A stretch of 64,000 bases of DNA from Rhodospirillaceae bacterium (GTDB lineage Bacteria; Pseudomonadota; Alphaproteobacteria; Rhodospirillales; Rhodospirillaceae): the NCBI GenBank assembly GCA_947476925.1, contig CANJSF010000015.1:32899-96898 (forward strand). Direction: 5' to 3'. Shown one piece after another: positions 51,083-60,246 of the stretch (position 1 is the first letter of the stretch; every line of letters begins with the position of its first letter). The position numbers and the translations under genes are program-made. Under the pieces are notes generated by a model. It was not told the origin of the DNA, ran no database searches, and saw only the letters and a list, made by a program, of their open reading frames with translations.

Positions 51083-52210
51083 ATGAAGATTCGAGCTGCC
51101 GTGTTGCATCACATGGGTGCTGCGCCCCCTTATGCCACGTCCAAGCCGTTGAAAATTGAGACCCTCGAGCTGGACCCGCCTGGCGAAGGTGAGGTGCTGG
51201 TAAAAATCAAGGCTGCCGGATTGTGCCATTCTGATTTATCGGTGATCGAGGGTACGCGCCCCCGGCCCACGCCCATGGCTTTGGGGCACGAGGCGGCTGG
51301 AATTGTCGCGGGGTTAGGCCCAGGCGTGAATGATTTAGTCATTGGCGATCATGTGGTGCTGGTGTTTGTGCCCAGTTGCGGCCATTGCGTGCCATGCGCT
51401 GAAGGCAGGCCGGCGTTGTGCGAGCCGGCTGTCGTGTCCAACACCGCGGGCACTTTGGTGTCGGGTGCACGGCGATTGACGATGAACGGCGCACCCGTGA
51501 ACCATCATCTGGGTGTCTCGGGCTTTGCCGATCATGCTGTTGTCAGCAGGCATTCGTTGGTGAAAGTCGATAAGTCGTTGTCATTCGATGAAGCCGCGTT
51601 GTTTGGCTGCGCGGTGATTACCGGTGTGGGCGCGGTGCTCAATACCTCGCGCGTCAAAGCAGGCGCGCGCGTTGCAGTCATTGGCTTGGGCGGAGTGGGT
51701 CTGAACAGCTTGCTGGGTGCGCAGGTCGCAGGGGCGCGGCAAATCGTGGCGATTGACTTGCGCGATGATAAACTGGCACTCGCCAAACAACTGGGCGCCA
51801 CGCACACCTTTAATGCTTCGGACCCTGAGATTGTGACCCTGGTCAAAGCGGCCACCAACGGCGGTGTTGACTATGCCTTCGAAATGGCGGGCTCGATTCC
51901 AGCATTGGAACTGGCCTGGAAAATCACGCGGCGCGGTGGTGAAACTGTAACGGCGGGTTTGCCCCACCCTCAAAAAACGATGTCGTTTGCGCCCGTGCAG
52001 CTGGTGGGCGAAGAGCGCACTTTGAAAGGCAGCTATCTTGGCAGTTGCGTGCCCGTGCGCGACATTCCAACGTATATTGATCTCTATCGCGCGGGCAAAC
52101 TGCCTGTCGACCGCCTGATGAGTGACCGGATTAAGTTAGAGGACATCAACGCCGCCTTCGATAAACTCGCGTCCGGGGCCACCGTGCGCCAGGTGGTGAT
52201 GTTCGACTAG
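51083..52210 (+). CDS. zinc-dependent alcohol dehydrogenase (class III-like MDR)
   Basis: This 375-residue MDR enzyme has catalytic-zinc ligands Cys48 (GLCHSD), His69-Glu70 (GHE) and Cys176 (FGC), structural-zinc cysteines at 99, 102, 105 and 113, and NAD motif GLGGVG (201-206). It oxidises an alcohol or aldehyde adduct with NAD. The product leads a plus-strand cluster with the M24 protein and two ThDP enzymes, so a shared pathway is likely. A REP-like palindrome lies directly after the stop. Confidence 0.9.
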   Translation: MKIRAAVLHHMGAAPPYATSKPLKIETLELDPPGEGEVLVKIKAAGLCHSDLSVIEGTRPRPTPMALGHEAAGIVAGLGPGVNDLVIGDHVVLVFVPSCGHCVPCAEGRPALCEPAVVSNTAGTLVSGARRLTMNGAPVNHHLGVSGFADHAVVSRHSLVKVDKSLSFDEAALFGCAVITGVGAVLNTSRVKAGARVAVIGLGGVGLNSLLGAQVAGARQIVAIDLRDDKLALAKQLGATHTFNASDPEIVTLVKAATNGGVDYAFEMAGSIPALELAWKITRRGGETVTAGLPHPQKTMSFAPVQLVGEERTLKGSYLGSCVPVRDIPTYIDLYRAGKLPVDRLMSDRIKLEDINAAFDKLASGATVRQVVMFD

Positions 52211-52211
52211 T

Positions 52212-52258
52212 AGCGTTTTCCCGATAAGTGGGTGTCCACTTGGTGCGGGAAATGAAAC
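52212..52258. repeat. REP-like palindromic element, copy 2
   Basis: AGCGTTTTCCCGATAAGTGG lies 2 nt after the dehydrogenase stop and is followed by GTGTCCACTTGGTGCGGGAA. The whole is an imperfect palindrome (TTTTCCCG-AAGTGG against CCACTT-CGGGAAA). It resembles the element at 20504-20551. It sits immediately upstream of the M24 gene and may affect the message. Confidence 0.68.
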
Positions 52259-52275
52259 CAAACAAAGAGGCCGCC

Positions 52276-53553
52276 ATGCTGATCAATAAACCACGTGCCT
52301 ATGACATACTCGATAAGCATAAGCTTGACGGCCTGTTAGCCACCAACGCCGTTAACGTGTACTACCTCACCGATTACTGGGGCCCGTTCATGAACATGCT
52401 GCGGCCCTTTTACAATTACGCGCTGTTTCCGCGACGCGAGAAAGCACCCGCAGCGCTCATCGGTTCAGCGGTGGAATTCCAACGGCTGCACGAAACCCCC
52501 GAAGCGACGTGGGTTGAAAACGTTTGCGCCTATTCGCACCCCACGACGTTTGACCGTCGCGACTTCGACCCCGATTCAGAAGACCCCGAAGCCGTGCAGG
52601 AGGGTTTGGCCTGGCCGGTGCGAACGGCAACGTTGACGGATGCCGATCGCACTTTCATCGCGCGTTCCGACGCCTACAAAGGAAAGTATTCGGTCAACGC
52701 CATTTATGGGCTGAAGAAAGCCATCAAAGACGCAGGCCTCGAGAATGGCACGTTCGCAGTCGATGATCCGCGCATTATCACTTGGTTACACGAGATTGGC
52801 CTCAAGAACGTCAAGGGCGTCGAAGGCACACAAATTTTCCGCGAAATTCGGATGATTAAATCTGAAACAGAACTTGCCATCATTCGCAAATCCGCCGCCA
52901 TGAATGAAATTGCGGTCGATGCTGCTATTGCATCGTTGTACGTCGGCCAGCCGCGCGAAGAGTTGGAGATTGTCTACAACACGGAACTTGCAAAGCGCGG
53001 CGGGAAGGGGCGTTACCTGTCGACCGGGATGAACGGCCAACGCAAATCGCCGGTCGCGAAAGACCAGCTCATCACGTTTGATGGACTGTGCGAATACAAA
53101 CACTATTGCGCCGACATGGGCCGGACGGCCATTTGTGGCACGCCTACCGAGGAAATGCTGCTGCGCAGCCGCGCCATGAAGGTCGGATGCGATATCGCCT
53201 ACGGTATGATCAAGCCGGGCGTGACAGGCCGTGCAGTGACCGAAGCGGTCATCGACGGAATGAAAAAGGCGGGCTTTCCAGGCTTTGTGATTTGTACTCC
53301 CCATAGCGTTGGCCTTGAGCACACGGATCATCCTTTGCCGATTGGCCCACAGTTGCCCGGCAGCCAAGGCGGGTTTGTGTTTTTGGAGAATATGGTCTTC
53401 ACTGTCGACATGCCCTACTATGAAATTGGCTGGGGCAATATGCATCTGGAAGATCTTATCCGTGTCACCGCAACGGGCATCGAGCCGCTCAATAGCTGCG
53501 ATGTGTCGTTGCGTGTTGTCCCCGCCACCGGCATGAAATCTGCGGCCGAGTAG
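52276..53553 (+). CDS. M24 family metallopeptidase (Xaa-Pro peptidase/creatinase-like)
   Basis: This 425-residue protein has a creatinase N-domain (about 1-195) and a pita-bread domain. Dimetal ligands are visible in motif: Asp in LITFDGL and in YCADMGRT, His in PHSVGLEH, and Glu in FLENMVFTVD and NMHLEDL. The M24 family includes prolidases, creatinase and other C-N hydrolases. The ATG at 52276 follows AAAGAGG; the longer reading from 52228 lies in the palindrome. It ends 3 nt before the ThDP enzyme gene, so the two are coupled. Confidence 0.85.
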   Translation: MLINKPRAYDILDKHKLDGLLATNAVNVYYLTDYWGPFMNMLRPFYNYALFPRREKAPAALIGSAVEFQRLHETPEATWVENVCAYSHPTTFDRRDFDPDSEDPEAVQEGLAWPVRTATLTDADRTFIARSDAYKGKYSVNAIYGLKKAIKDAGLENGTFAVDDPRIITWLHEIGLKNVKGVEGTQIFREIRMIKSETELAIIRKSAAMNEIAVDAAIASLYVGQPREELEIVYNTELAKRGGKGRYLSTGMNGQRKSPVAKDQLITFDGLCEYKHYCADMGRTAICGTPTEEMLLRSRAMKVGCDIAYGMIKPGVTGRAVTEAVIDGMKKAGFPGFVICTPHSVGLEHTDHPLPIGPQLPGSQGGFVFLENMVFTVDMPYYEIGWGNMHLEDLIRVTATGIEPLNSCDVSLRVVPATGMKSAAE

Positions 53554-53556
53554 CCC

Positions 53557-55320
53557 ATGACTCAGCCGTCGACGCCTTTAGCGACCCCCAAAACCAATCG
53601 TCTCAATGGCGGGCAGGTCATCGCGCGGGGTTTGGCGCGAACCGGCGCAAGAACGGCATTTTGCTTGGCTGGAACGGCGCACACTCACTTACTGTTCGGT
53701 TTGCAAGACGAAAAATTCCGCATCGTCTCGGGCCGTCATGAAACTTGCACCGTTACGAGTGCCGATGGTTACGCGCGTGTCTCGGGCAAAGTTGGCGTCG
53801 CTTTGATCAAGGCCGACCAAGGTCTGCCCAATGCCATGACAGGCATTATCACGGCGCAGTTAGCCTGCTCGCCAGTGGTGGTGATTGCCTCACTCACGCC
53901 CGCCAATACGCTGGAAGCCGAAGGCGAGGACGAGAACGATATTTTGGATTTGGTCAAACCCCATTGCAAATGGTCCAAGACTGTTCCAAATGCTGAGAGA
54001 TTGGCCGAGTTTGTCGATGTGGCGATTATGCAGGCGACATCGGGTCGCCCTGGTGTCGCAGTGCTGGGTGTGCCGCAGCATTTTGAAGCAGCAGCGATCG
54101 ACTACGTGGAGCGCTCGACTGCGATCACAGCACCTGAACCTCCCGCTCCTGATCTGGCCGCGATTGAAAAGGCCGCCACGCTGATCGCCAATGCCAAACG
54201 CCCGATGATCGTAGTTGGTTCTGGTGCAGCTTTATCTAACGCGGGCCTTGCGCTGCGCCAACTCGCGCGCGCATACAAACTTCCGGTACTGGCGTGTAAT
54301 TTAGGTCGCGGGTTGGTGCCCGAAGATCTGAAATTGGGTTTTGCCTGGCCGCTGGCGCAAGTCGCCGCACGCGATGCCGATGTGGTTCTGATTGTTGGAT
54401 TGCGGATGAGTCAACGCTTAGGCTACGGCTTGGCTCCGCGCTTTGATGCCAATGCCAAGTTTATTCAAATTGATTTGCACGCCGAAGAGATCGGCCGCAA
54501 TCGCTCTGTCGATGTCCCCATCGTGTCTGATGCGAAGCTGGCGCTGGAATGTTTGCACGCCGCACTCACCGCGAAAAAATATGCGCCGACGGTCGAGCCA
54601 ACATGGGTGAATGACGCCATGAAAATTCGCATGGCGCGCATCGACGAGTTGGGCCGCGACGAAAAAGCACCCATTCATCCCTACCGCATGGCGCGCGAGC
54701 TGATGGCCCAAATGCCAGAGAACGCAATCTATGTCGGCGATGGGGCTGATATCCAAAATTGGATGCATGCGATATTGCGCATCAAATCTGAGCGCGCATT
54801 CATGGATCACTATCCGTTGGGCTCCATGGGTGTGGGCACTCCGCTGGCCTTGGGCGCCGCCGCCGCCGCACGTGAAATGGCCGAGGAAACCGGCGATATG
54901 GAACGGCCCGTGGTGCTGGTGACAGGTGATGGATCGTTTGGTTTTTATTGTAGCGAACTCAATGGGGCGGCGCTGGCAGGCTTAAAATTTGTCTGTCTCA
55001 TTTCAAACGATGGTGCCTGGGGCACCGAGAAGCATGGCCAAGCCAATGCATTGGGCAAGTCGATCAATTGCGAGCTGGGCCAGTGGGACTATCACTTAAT
55101 TGCACATGCCTATGGCCTGAATGGCGAGCGTATTGAAAAACCCGAAGAAATTGCGCCTGCGCTGAGGCGCGCTTTTGCCGCCGATAAAACCACCGTGCTC
55201 AATGTCATCACTGACCCAGCAGCAGGCTTGGTGCGCAAACAAGATCCTCGCGTGCAAACCGTGGCCTTTGAAGACTTGGTCTCCAGCCAGAAAAAGCACT
55301 ACACGCCAGCGATTGCTTGA
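53557..55320 (+). CDS. ThDP-dependent enzyme, acetolactate-synthase-like (copy 1)
   Basis: This 587-residue enzyme has all three domains of the POX/AHAS group. The PYR domain holds the ThDP-activating Glu62 in SGRHETC, and the PP domain has GDGS (457-460) followed by LISNDGAWG (Asn484) as the magnesium site. The central DHS-like domain is near 205-340. It performs decarboxylation or C-C ligation on a 2-oxo acid. Sulfated or hydroxy substrates (sulfopyruvate, benzoylformate, oxalyl-CoA) are also handled by this group, so the reaction is unspecified. It is duplicated 163 nt downstream. Confidence 0.86.
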   Translation: MTQPSTPLATPKTNRLNGGQVIARGLARTGARTAFCLAGTAHTHLLFGLQDEKFRIVSGRHETCTVTSADGYARVSGKVGVALIKADQGLPNAMTGIITAQLACSPVVVIASLTPANTLEAEGEDENDILDLVKPHCKWSKTVPNAERLAEFVDVAIMQATSGRPGVAVLGVPQHFEAAAIDYVERSTAITAPEPPAPDLAAIEKAATLIANAKRPMIVVGSGAALSNAGLALRQLARAYKLPVLACNLGRGLVPEDLKLGFAWPLAQVAARDADVVLIVGLRMSQRLGYGLAPRFDANAKFIQIDLHAEEIGRNRSVDVPIVSDAKLALECLHAALTAKKYAPTVEPTWVNDAMKIRMARIDELGRDEKAPIHPYRMARELMAQMPENAIYVGDGADIQNWMHAILRIKSERAFMDHYPLGSMGVGTPLALGAAAAAREMAEETGDMERPVVLVTGDGSFGFYCSELNGAALAGLKFVCLISNDGAWGTEKHGQANALGKSINCELGQWDYHLIAHAYGLNGERIEKPEEIAPALRRAFAADKTTVLNVITDPAAGLVRKQDPRVQTVAFEDLVSSQKKHYTPAIA

Positions 55321-55336
55321 CGATGGATGACAGAAC

Positions 55337-55430
55337 CTCTCCCACGCTGTGGGAGAGTGAGGAATACCTTTGTCCTCTAATGACATAGAATAATTTTTCT
55401 CATACTTTTTATTCCCACCCATGTGATGGG
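55337..55430. repeat. pair of palindromic stems between the ThDP genes
   Basis: CTCTCCCAC (55337-55345) and GTGGGAGAG (55349-55357) form a perfect 9-bp hairpin with a GCT loop. About 60 nt further, CCCAT-GTG-ATGGG (55418-55430) sits in a larger imperfect stem (CCCACCCAT against ATGGGAGGGG). The AT-rich middle (55386-55412) could hold a promoter. The G/C-rich stems resemble mobile palindromic elements common in alphaproteobacteria. Confidence 0.6.
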
Positions 55431-55483
55431 AGGGGTAGGGTGCGAAGATCAACCGCCTTGATTCTCCACGCTCCGAGGTTTCC

Positions 55484-57247
55484 ATGGCCACCACCCCAAC
55501 GCGCTCCAACACACTCACCGGCGGTGAAGTCATCAACAATGCGTTGTCGCGCTATGGCGTGAATACGACTTTTGCTTTGGCGGGCACGGCACATGCCCAT
55601 CTTCTCTGGGCCATGGAGCAAGACAAAGCGCGCCACCCATGGACGATTATTTCCGGCCGTCATGAAACTGGAACTGTTGGCGCGGCCGATGGTTATGCGC
55701 GCGCCACGGGCAAGCTGGGCATTGCCATGATCAACGCCGAGCACGGTTTGGCAAATGCCATGACCGGCATTGTAGTGGCGCAAGCTGCGTGCTCGCCGGT
55801 ATTGGTGCTCACCACTTTGGGCACCCCGTCGCAAACCGAAGCGATATCGGAACGCGGCAACGATTTGCTGGATATGGCCAAGCCGTTTGTGAAATGGGCT
55901 AAGGCCGTGCCCGATGCTTCGCGCCTTGAGGAATACGTGCATGCCGCCGCCAAGCAGGCTATGAGCGGTCGGCCTGGTGTGGCCATGTTGGGCATTCCGC
56001 ATGGTTGGGAATCAAAGGCAGTGGAGATGTCTGAACGTGGCGATATGCCGCTCACGTTTCCGGGTCACGCGGGGCCATCTGCTACTGCACTTAAAGCTGC
56101 TGCTGAGTTATTGGCCAACGCCAAACGCCCCCTGATTGTTGTGGGTGCGGGGGCCATGATGTCGGGCGCATCGCCAGCCCTGCGTCGCTTGGCCGAAACA
56201 TTTCGCTTTCCGGTCATGGCTAACAGCATGGGCCGTGGCGTGGTGGCCGAAGATTTGAAAATTGGTTTTCCCTGGCCGTTGGCGCAAGTGGCCGCCAAAC
56301 ATGCCGATGTGGTGTTGGTGCTCGGCGCACGCCTGACGCAGCGCATGGGCTTTGGCTTGGCCCCGCGCTTTGCAGCCAATGCCAAGTTTATTCAGGTTGA
56401 TGTTCACGCCGAAGAGATGAACCGCAACCGCTGCATTGAAGTCCCCATTATTGCTGATGTGCGTCTCACGGTCGAAGCGCTTCACACCGAGCTGACTCGC
56501 ATCGGGTTCAAAAATGCTGTTGATCCCGCCTGGATTAACGAGGCCATGACGGCCCGGATCGCGCGTATTGAGGAATTGGGCCTGGACGAAAAGGCCCCTA
56601 TTCACCCCTACCGCATGGCACGCGAGTTGGTGAAGCAAATGCCCGACGATGCGATTTATGTCGGCGACGGGGCTGACATTCAAAATTGGATGCATGCCAT
56701 TTTGCGCATCAAAACGCCGCGCGCGTTCATGGACCATTATCCTTACGGCTCCATGGGCACGGGCACGCCTTTAGCCATTGGCGCCGCAGCGGCGATGAAA
56801 GAAGAAGCTCTCAAGACTGGCAAGCCCGCGCGACCCACAGTGTTGGTGACGGGCGATGGTGCGTTTGGTTTTTATAGCAGCGAATTCAATGGCGCGGTTA
56901 TGGCGGGCTTGCGGTTAATTTGCCTGATCTCGAACGACGCGGGCTGGGGTACCGAGCGCCACGGCCAAATCAAAGCACTCGGTGGCCAGGTGAACTGCGA
57001 TTTGGGTCACTGCGACTATCACCTGATCGGCGAGGCTTATGGCGCCATTGGGCGGCGGGTCGAAAACCCAGGCGATATCGCGCCTGCAATTAAAATGGCG
57101 TTTGCGGCTGATCGCCCCGTGGTGCTGAACGTGATCACCGACCCCATGGCGGGCCTGCTGCGCAAAGAAGACCCACGGGTGCAATGCATCGCGTTCGAAG
57201 ACTTAGTCTCAAGCCAGAAGAAACACTACACGCCGGAAATTGCGTAA
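55484..57247 (+). CDS. ThDP-dependent enzyme, acetolactate-synthase-like (copy 2)
   Basis: This 587-residue protein has the same length and layout as copy 1. The PYR-domain Glu61 is in SGRHETG, the PP domain has VTGDGAFGFYSSEFNG and LISNDAGWG. Long blocks are identical between the two (DEKAPIHPYRMARELV, GDGADIQNWMHAILRIK, LVSSQKKHYTP). The 163-nt gap carries two palindromic stems. The two enzymes probably act on related 2-oxo acids; a heteromer is possible. Confidence 0.86.
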   Translation: MATTPTRSNTLTGGEVINNALSRYGVNTTFALAGTAHAHLLWAMEQDKARHPWTIISGRHETGTVGAADGYARATGKLGIAMINAEHGLANAMTGIVVAQAACSPVLVLTTLGTPSQTEAISERGNDLLDMAKPFVKWAKAVPDASRLEEYVHAAAKQAMSGRPGVAMLGIPHGWESKAVEMSERGDMPLTFPGHAGPSATALKAAAELLANAKRPLIVVGAGAMMSGASPALRRLAETFRFPVMANSMGRGVVAEDLKIGFPWPLAQVAAKHADVVLVLGARLTQRMGFGLAPRFAANAKFIQVDVHAEEMNRNRCIEVPIIADVRLTVEALHTELTRIGFKNAVDPAWINEAMTARIARIEELGLDEKAPIHPYRMARELVKQMPDDAIYVGDGADIQNWMHAILRIKTPRAFMDHYPYGSMGTGTPLAIGAAAAMKEEALKTGKPARPTVLVTGDGAFGFYSSEFNGAVMAGLRLICLISNDAGWGTERHGQIKALGGQVNCDLGHCDYHLIGEAYGAIGRRVENPGDIAPAIKMAFAADRPVVLNVITDPMAGLLRKEDPRVQCIAFEDLVSSQKKHYTPEIA

Positions 57248-57269
57248 CAAAACCAATAGATGAATATGC

Positions 57270-58319
57270 TTAAAGCAGTTGCCCCAGGACCCGCAGTGCC
57301 GTGGGCTTGGGTGCGTAGTGTTTAATGGCCCATGCGCGGCCAGCCTCAGCGATGTCGGGCCAGTGTTTCTGGTGGTCCATCAATGCTTCTGCCGAACCTT
57401 TAATGTCATCCAAATCAATCGGCGCGTAGTGAACCCACGGTTCGGGCAGCACTGGCAATTTCAATCCATACTTAGCGAAGTCGAGGTGCACCGTGACGCA
57501 CCCAGCCAATAAGCTTTCCCAAAAGCGCCAACTGTCCCAGCGCATGATGATGGCAGAGGCGTCGATGCGCTCGAAGCTGTGGCGCGCCAGCAGCTGCGGT
57601 TCCTTTTCGGCGAACCAGGGATTGTTTTGGATGGGGCTGAAGAAGTCACCGCCATAAGCCAGGCACACCTGCGAACCATGCAGTGCATCCAGGTACAAAT
57701 TCGGCGGAACAATCGCCTCATCGACGGGCAATTTGGTTTTGAGTTGCGGCACGTAGCTGAGGTCCAACAGCGCCCGGACACCTTGGCTTAGCGTGGCGCG
57801 GAAGTTTCGTAAGGCCACTTTCTTCCGTTTCTCAAAGGCACGGCGCCTATCGCTTGCCGCAATCAAGGCGTTGGTTGGCCCAAACGCGAGCGGAAACCGC
57901 CGTGCACCGTTCGTCGCAAATGCGTTTTCATGAACCGAGAACAAGGCAAATGGGTCGGGGACTTTGCAAAAGGCGCTCGTGTCGCTGTTGGTCAGGTACG
58001 CCAAACGCCCGCCGCGCATACTTTCGAGCGGCACGTATTCATTGCCATGCGAAATGTCGATGATTACGGCCGACATTCCAGCAAAAGGCTTTGAACAAAG
58101 CTCCGCCTCAGGCACGCCCGCCAGAGGCATTGAGGCATGGCGTGAAGTGACCCGTGCAGTGTTGGATTTTACGGTCATGCCTAGGTCACGCAGGCCTTCG
58201 ATGATGCAGCCAGAATTGTGACTCAGCAGTTCTTCGGGCGAGATCAAATAAACGCCGCCCGCAAAAGCGGTCTTTAGGTCTGCCTCGGTGACGAGGTACG
58301 GGGAGGGTCGGGTGGTCAT
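57270..58319 (-). CDS. glycosyltransferase-like protein (exostosin-type C-terminal motif)
   Basis: This 349-residue soluble protein has a C-terminal block IIMRWDSWRFWESLLAGCVTVHLDFAKYGL, which resembles the donor-sugar binding region of exostosin/GT1-type glycosyltransferases (R-x-WE-x-L-AGC). The N-terminal half has no recognised motif. No signal or membrane segment. It is divergent from the MoaD-like gene with a 78-nt gap. The family assignment is tentative. Confidence 0.5.
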   Translation of the reverse strand: MTTRPSPYLVTEADLKTAFAGGVYLISPEELLSHNSGCIIEGLRDLGMTVKSNTARVTSRHASMPLAGVPEAELCSKPFAGMSAVIIDISHGNEYVPLESMRGGRLAYLTNSDTSAFCKVPDPFALFSVHENAFATNGARRFPLAFGPTNALIAASDRRRAFEKRKKVALRNFRATLSQGVRALLDLSYVPQLKTKLPVDEAIVPPNLYLDALHGSQVCLAYGGDFFSPIQNNPWFAEKEPQLLARHSFERIDASAIIMRWDSWRFWESLLAGCVTVHLDFAKYGLKLPVLPEPWVHYAPIDLDDIKGSAEALMDHQKHWPDIAEAGRAWAIKHYAPKPTALRVLGQLL

Positions 58320-58397
58320 AATGCCATTATCCTACGCAGCGGACTCCTCAGCGTCCATGGTGCCGCGCTATAATGGATGCGGGGAGGCGGCGCACAC

Positions 58398-58667
58398 GTG
58401 GTCCAGGTTCACTTCACGAGTCATCTTCGCCACGTCGCCCCCGGCGGCGTGGTTACGGCCGCAGGGACGACTATTCGCGTTGTGCTGATGGATGTTTTTG
58501 CCCGTCACCCTGCGCTCAAAACGTACATCCTCGACGACCAAGATCGGCTGCGGGTGCATATCGCGGTGTTCCTCGACAATGAGCATATCCGCGGACCCGA
58601 GACCATGGACCATGCCGTTCGGCCCACCAGCGAGCTTTACATTTTGCAGGCTTTATCCGGAGGCTAG
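58398..58667 (+). CDS. MoaD/ThiS-like ubiquitin-fold protein
   Basis: This 89-residue protein (GTG start at 58398 with a GGGGAGG site 8 nt upstream; an ATG at 58377 is the alternative) has the ubiquitin-like sulfur-carrier pattern. The parts are AAGTTIRVVLMDVFARHPALKTYILDDQ, RLRVHIAVFLDNEHIRG and the C-terminal end YILQALSGG with the terminal Gly-Gly needed for thiocarboxylation or conjugation. MoaD supplies sulfur to molybdopterin, but no MoaE or MoeB is here. The next gene encodes a BNR propeller 9 nt downstream. Confidence 0.82.
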   Translation: MVQVHFTSHLRHVAPGGVVTAAGTTIRVVLMDVFARHPALKTYILDDQDRLRVHIAVFLDNEHIRGPETMDHAVRPTSELYILQALSGG

Positions 58668-58676
58668 GAGCTACTT

Positions 58677-59762
58677 ATGTCCAACTCGTTGTTGATCTCA
58701 ACACGCAAAGGCTTGATGATTTACCGACGTACACCGAAAGGCTGGAAGCACAAGTCCACGCATTTCTTGGGATCGCCGGTGTCGGTGGCGTTGGCTGACG
58801 CGAAGGGCAAAACCATCATTGTTGCCCTCAATCTCGGGCACTTTGGCGTAAAGTTGCATCGCTCGGTCGATGCCGGTGCAACATGGACGGAATTAGCGCC
58901 GCCCCAATATCCAAAAGTCGAGGGCGGCGAGAAGGATGACAAGGCCCCGGCCTTGAAAGGCATCTGGGCGTTAGAATGGGCGGGGCCGGATAAACCCGGC
59001 GCGCTGTGGTGTGGTACGACGCCGGGCGGGTTGTTCTACTCATCCAACCTTGGCACCACATGGGCGCTGAACGACGGACTATGGACTATGCCCGAACGCC
59101 AGAAGTGGTTTGGCGGCGGCACTGAACATCCGGCACTTCACTCCATTTGCGTCGATCCGCGCAATTCCAATCGTGTGGCCATAGCTGTGTCGTGCGGCGG
59201 CGCGCGCGTTACGACCGACGGCGGCAAAACTTGGAATGTCGGCTCACATGGCATGCGCGCGGCATTCATGCCGCCTGACAAACAATTTGATCCCGACATC
59301 CAAGACGCCCACATGATGGTGCAATGCCCCGCCAAGCCGGATGTGTATTGGACGCAGCACCACAACGGCATTTTTCGTTCCGTCGATAACCTGAAAAGCT
59401 GGCACGAAATCACTGCCCCCGTTTCAAGTTTCGGCTTTGCAGTCGCGGTGCACCCGAAAGACCCCAACACCGCGTGGTTTGTGCCCGCCAAAAAGGACGA
59501 AGACCGTTACCCCGTTGATGGCAACGTGATTGTCACCCGCACCAAGGACGGCGGAAAAACATTCAAGGTGTTGAAGCGCGGCCTGCCGCAGGGCAACGCG
59601 TTTGATCTGGTGTACCGCCACGGGCTCGCAATCGACAAAACCGGCAAGCGGCTCGCTATGGGGTCAACGACGGGATCGTTGTGGACCACCGATAACGGCG
59701 GTGATGCGTGGAAGCTTGTCAGCTCCCATCTGCCACCGATCTACGCTGTCAGGTTTGCGTGA
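58677..59762 (+). CDS. BNR/Asp-box beta-propeller protein next to MoaD-like gene
   Basis: This 361-residue protein has at least six Asp-box (S/T-x-D-x-G-x-x-W) blades: RSVDAGATW, YSSNLGTTW, TTDGGKTW, RSVDNLKSW, TKDGGKTF and TTDNGGDAW. This is the sialidase/YCF48-type propeller. No signal peptide is present, so it is cytoplasmic, in contrast with secreted sialidases. A sialidase Arg triad is not evident. It begins 9 nt after the MoaD-like stop, which suggests that the propeller and ubiquitin-like protein form a module. Confidence 0.82.
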   Translation: MSNSLLISTRKGLMIYRRTPKGWKHKSTHFLGSPVSVALADAKGKTIIVALNLGHFGVKLHRSVDAGATWTELAPPQYPKVEGGEKDDKAPALKGIWALEWAGPDKPGALWCGTTPGGLFYSSNLGTTWALNDGLWTMPERQKWFGGGTEHPALHSICVDPRNSNRVAIAVSCGGARVTTDGGKTWNVGSHGMRAAFMPPDKQFDPDIQDAHMMVQCPAKPDVYWTQHHNGIFRSVDNLKSWHEITAPVSSFGFAVAVHPKDPNTAWFVPAKKDEDRYPVDGNVIVTRTKDGGKTFKVLKRGLPQGNAFDLVYRHGLAIDKTGKRLAMGSTTGSLWTTDNGGDAWKLVSSHLPPIYAVRFA

Positions 59763-59768
59763 TGCGGC

Positions 59769-60065
59769 TTAGAAATTCACATCGCTAATGATGTAGTTTT
59801 TCACCGCGGGCACGAAGTCGCCTTTAATCACCTTCACGTGGTGGGCGTCTTTTTCGTAAATCTGGCGATCATCGTCGTTGGCGAAATCGGCAATCAGCAA
59901 CCATTCATAGGGCGCTTTGTCGCCGCCGGGCAGCTTGTTCTTTTCTAGCATGTAGCCCTTCACTGTCGAAATGGTGCGCAGCGTTTGCATGGAATCGATC
60001 ACGCGCTTTTTCTCATCGGCGCTGAGTTCATCTTTGAGATTAAACAAAACAGTATGGCGATGCAT
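59769..60065 (-). CDS. Dabb (stress-responsive A/B barrel) family protein
   Basis: This 98-residue protein has the dimeric alpha/beta barrel pattern HRHTVLFNLKDELSADEKKRVIDSMQTL and EWLLIADFANDDDRQIYEKDAHHVKVIKG. The family includes olivetolic acid cyclase-like and stress-induced proteins of unknown role. It converges on the propeller gene and is divergent from the SDR gene at 60247, with a 181-nt gap that must hold both promoters. Confidence 0.82.
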   Translation of the reverse strand: MHRHTVLFNLKDELSADEKKRVIDSMQTLRTISTVKGYMLEKNKLPGGDKAPYEWLLIADFANDDDRQIYEKDAHHVKVIKGDFVPAVKNYIISDVNF

Positions 60066-60246
60066 GGGGGTGTCCTTGTTAGGTTGAGGTGCGAAGGGCT
60101 CATCCTAGCTTTGCTGGGTGGTGGCAGCAACAAAGCCCTGTAGGTGCGGTCCACAGCGCGACCATGGCGCGGACCGGCGCAGATTTTGCATTGGCCTGCG
60201 GCGCATGCTGTTTAGGGTGTGGCCATTAAATTTCAGGAGCACCGCC

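Noticed and set aside
52786..53445. Minus-strand ORF of 219 codons inside the M24 gene
   Set aside because: It is antisense to conserved metal-ligand motifs.
55337..55357. Hairpin after ThDP copy 1 as a terminator
   Set aside because: No T-run follows; more like a palindromic repeat.
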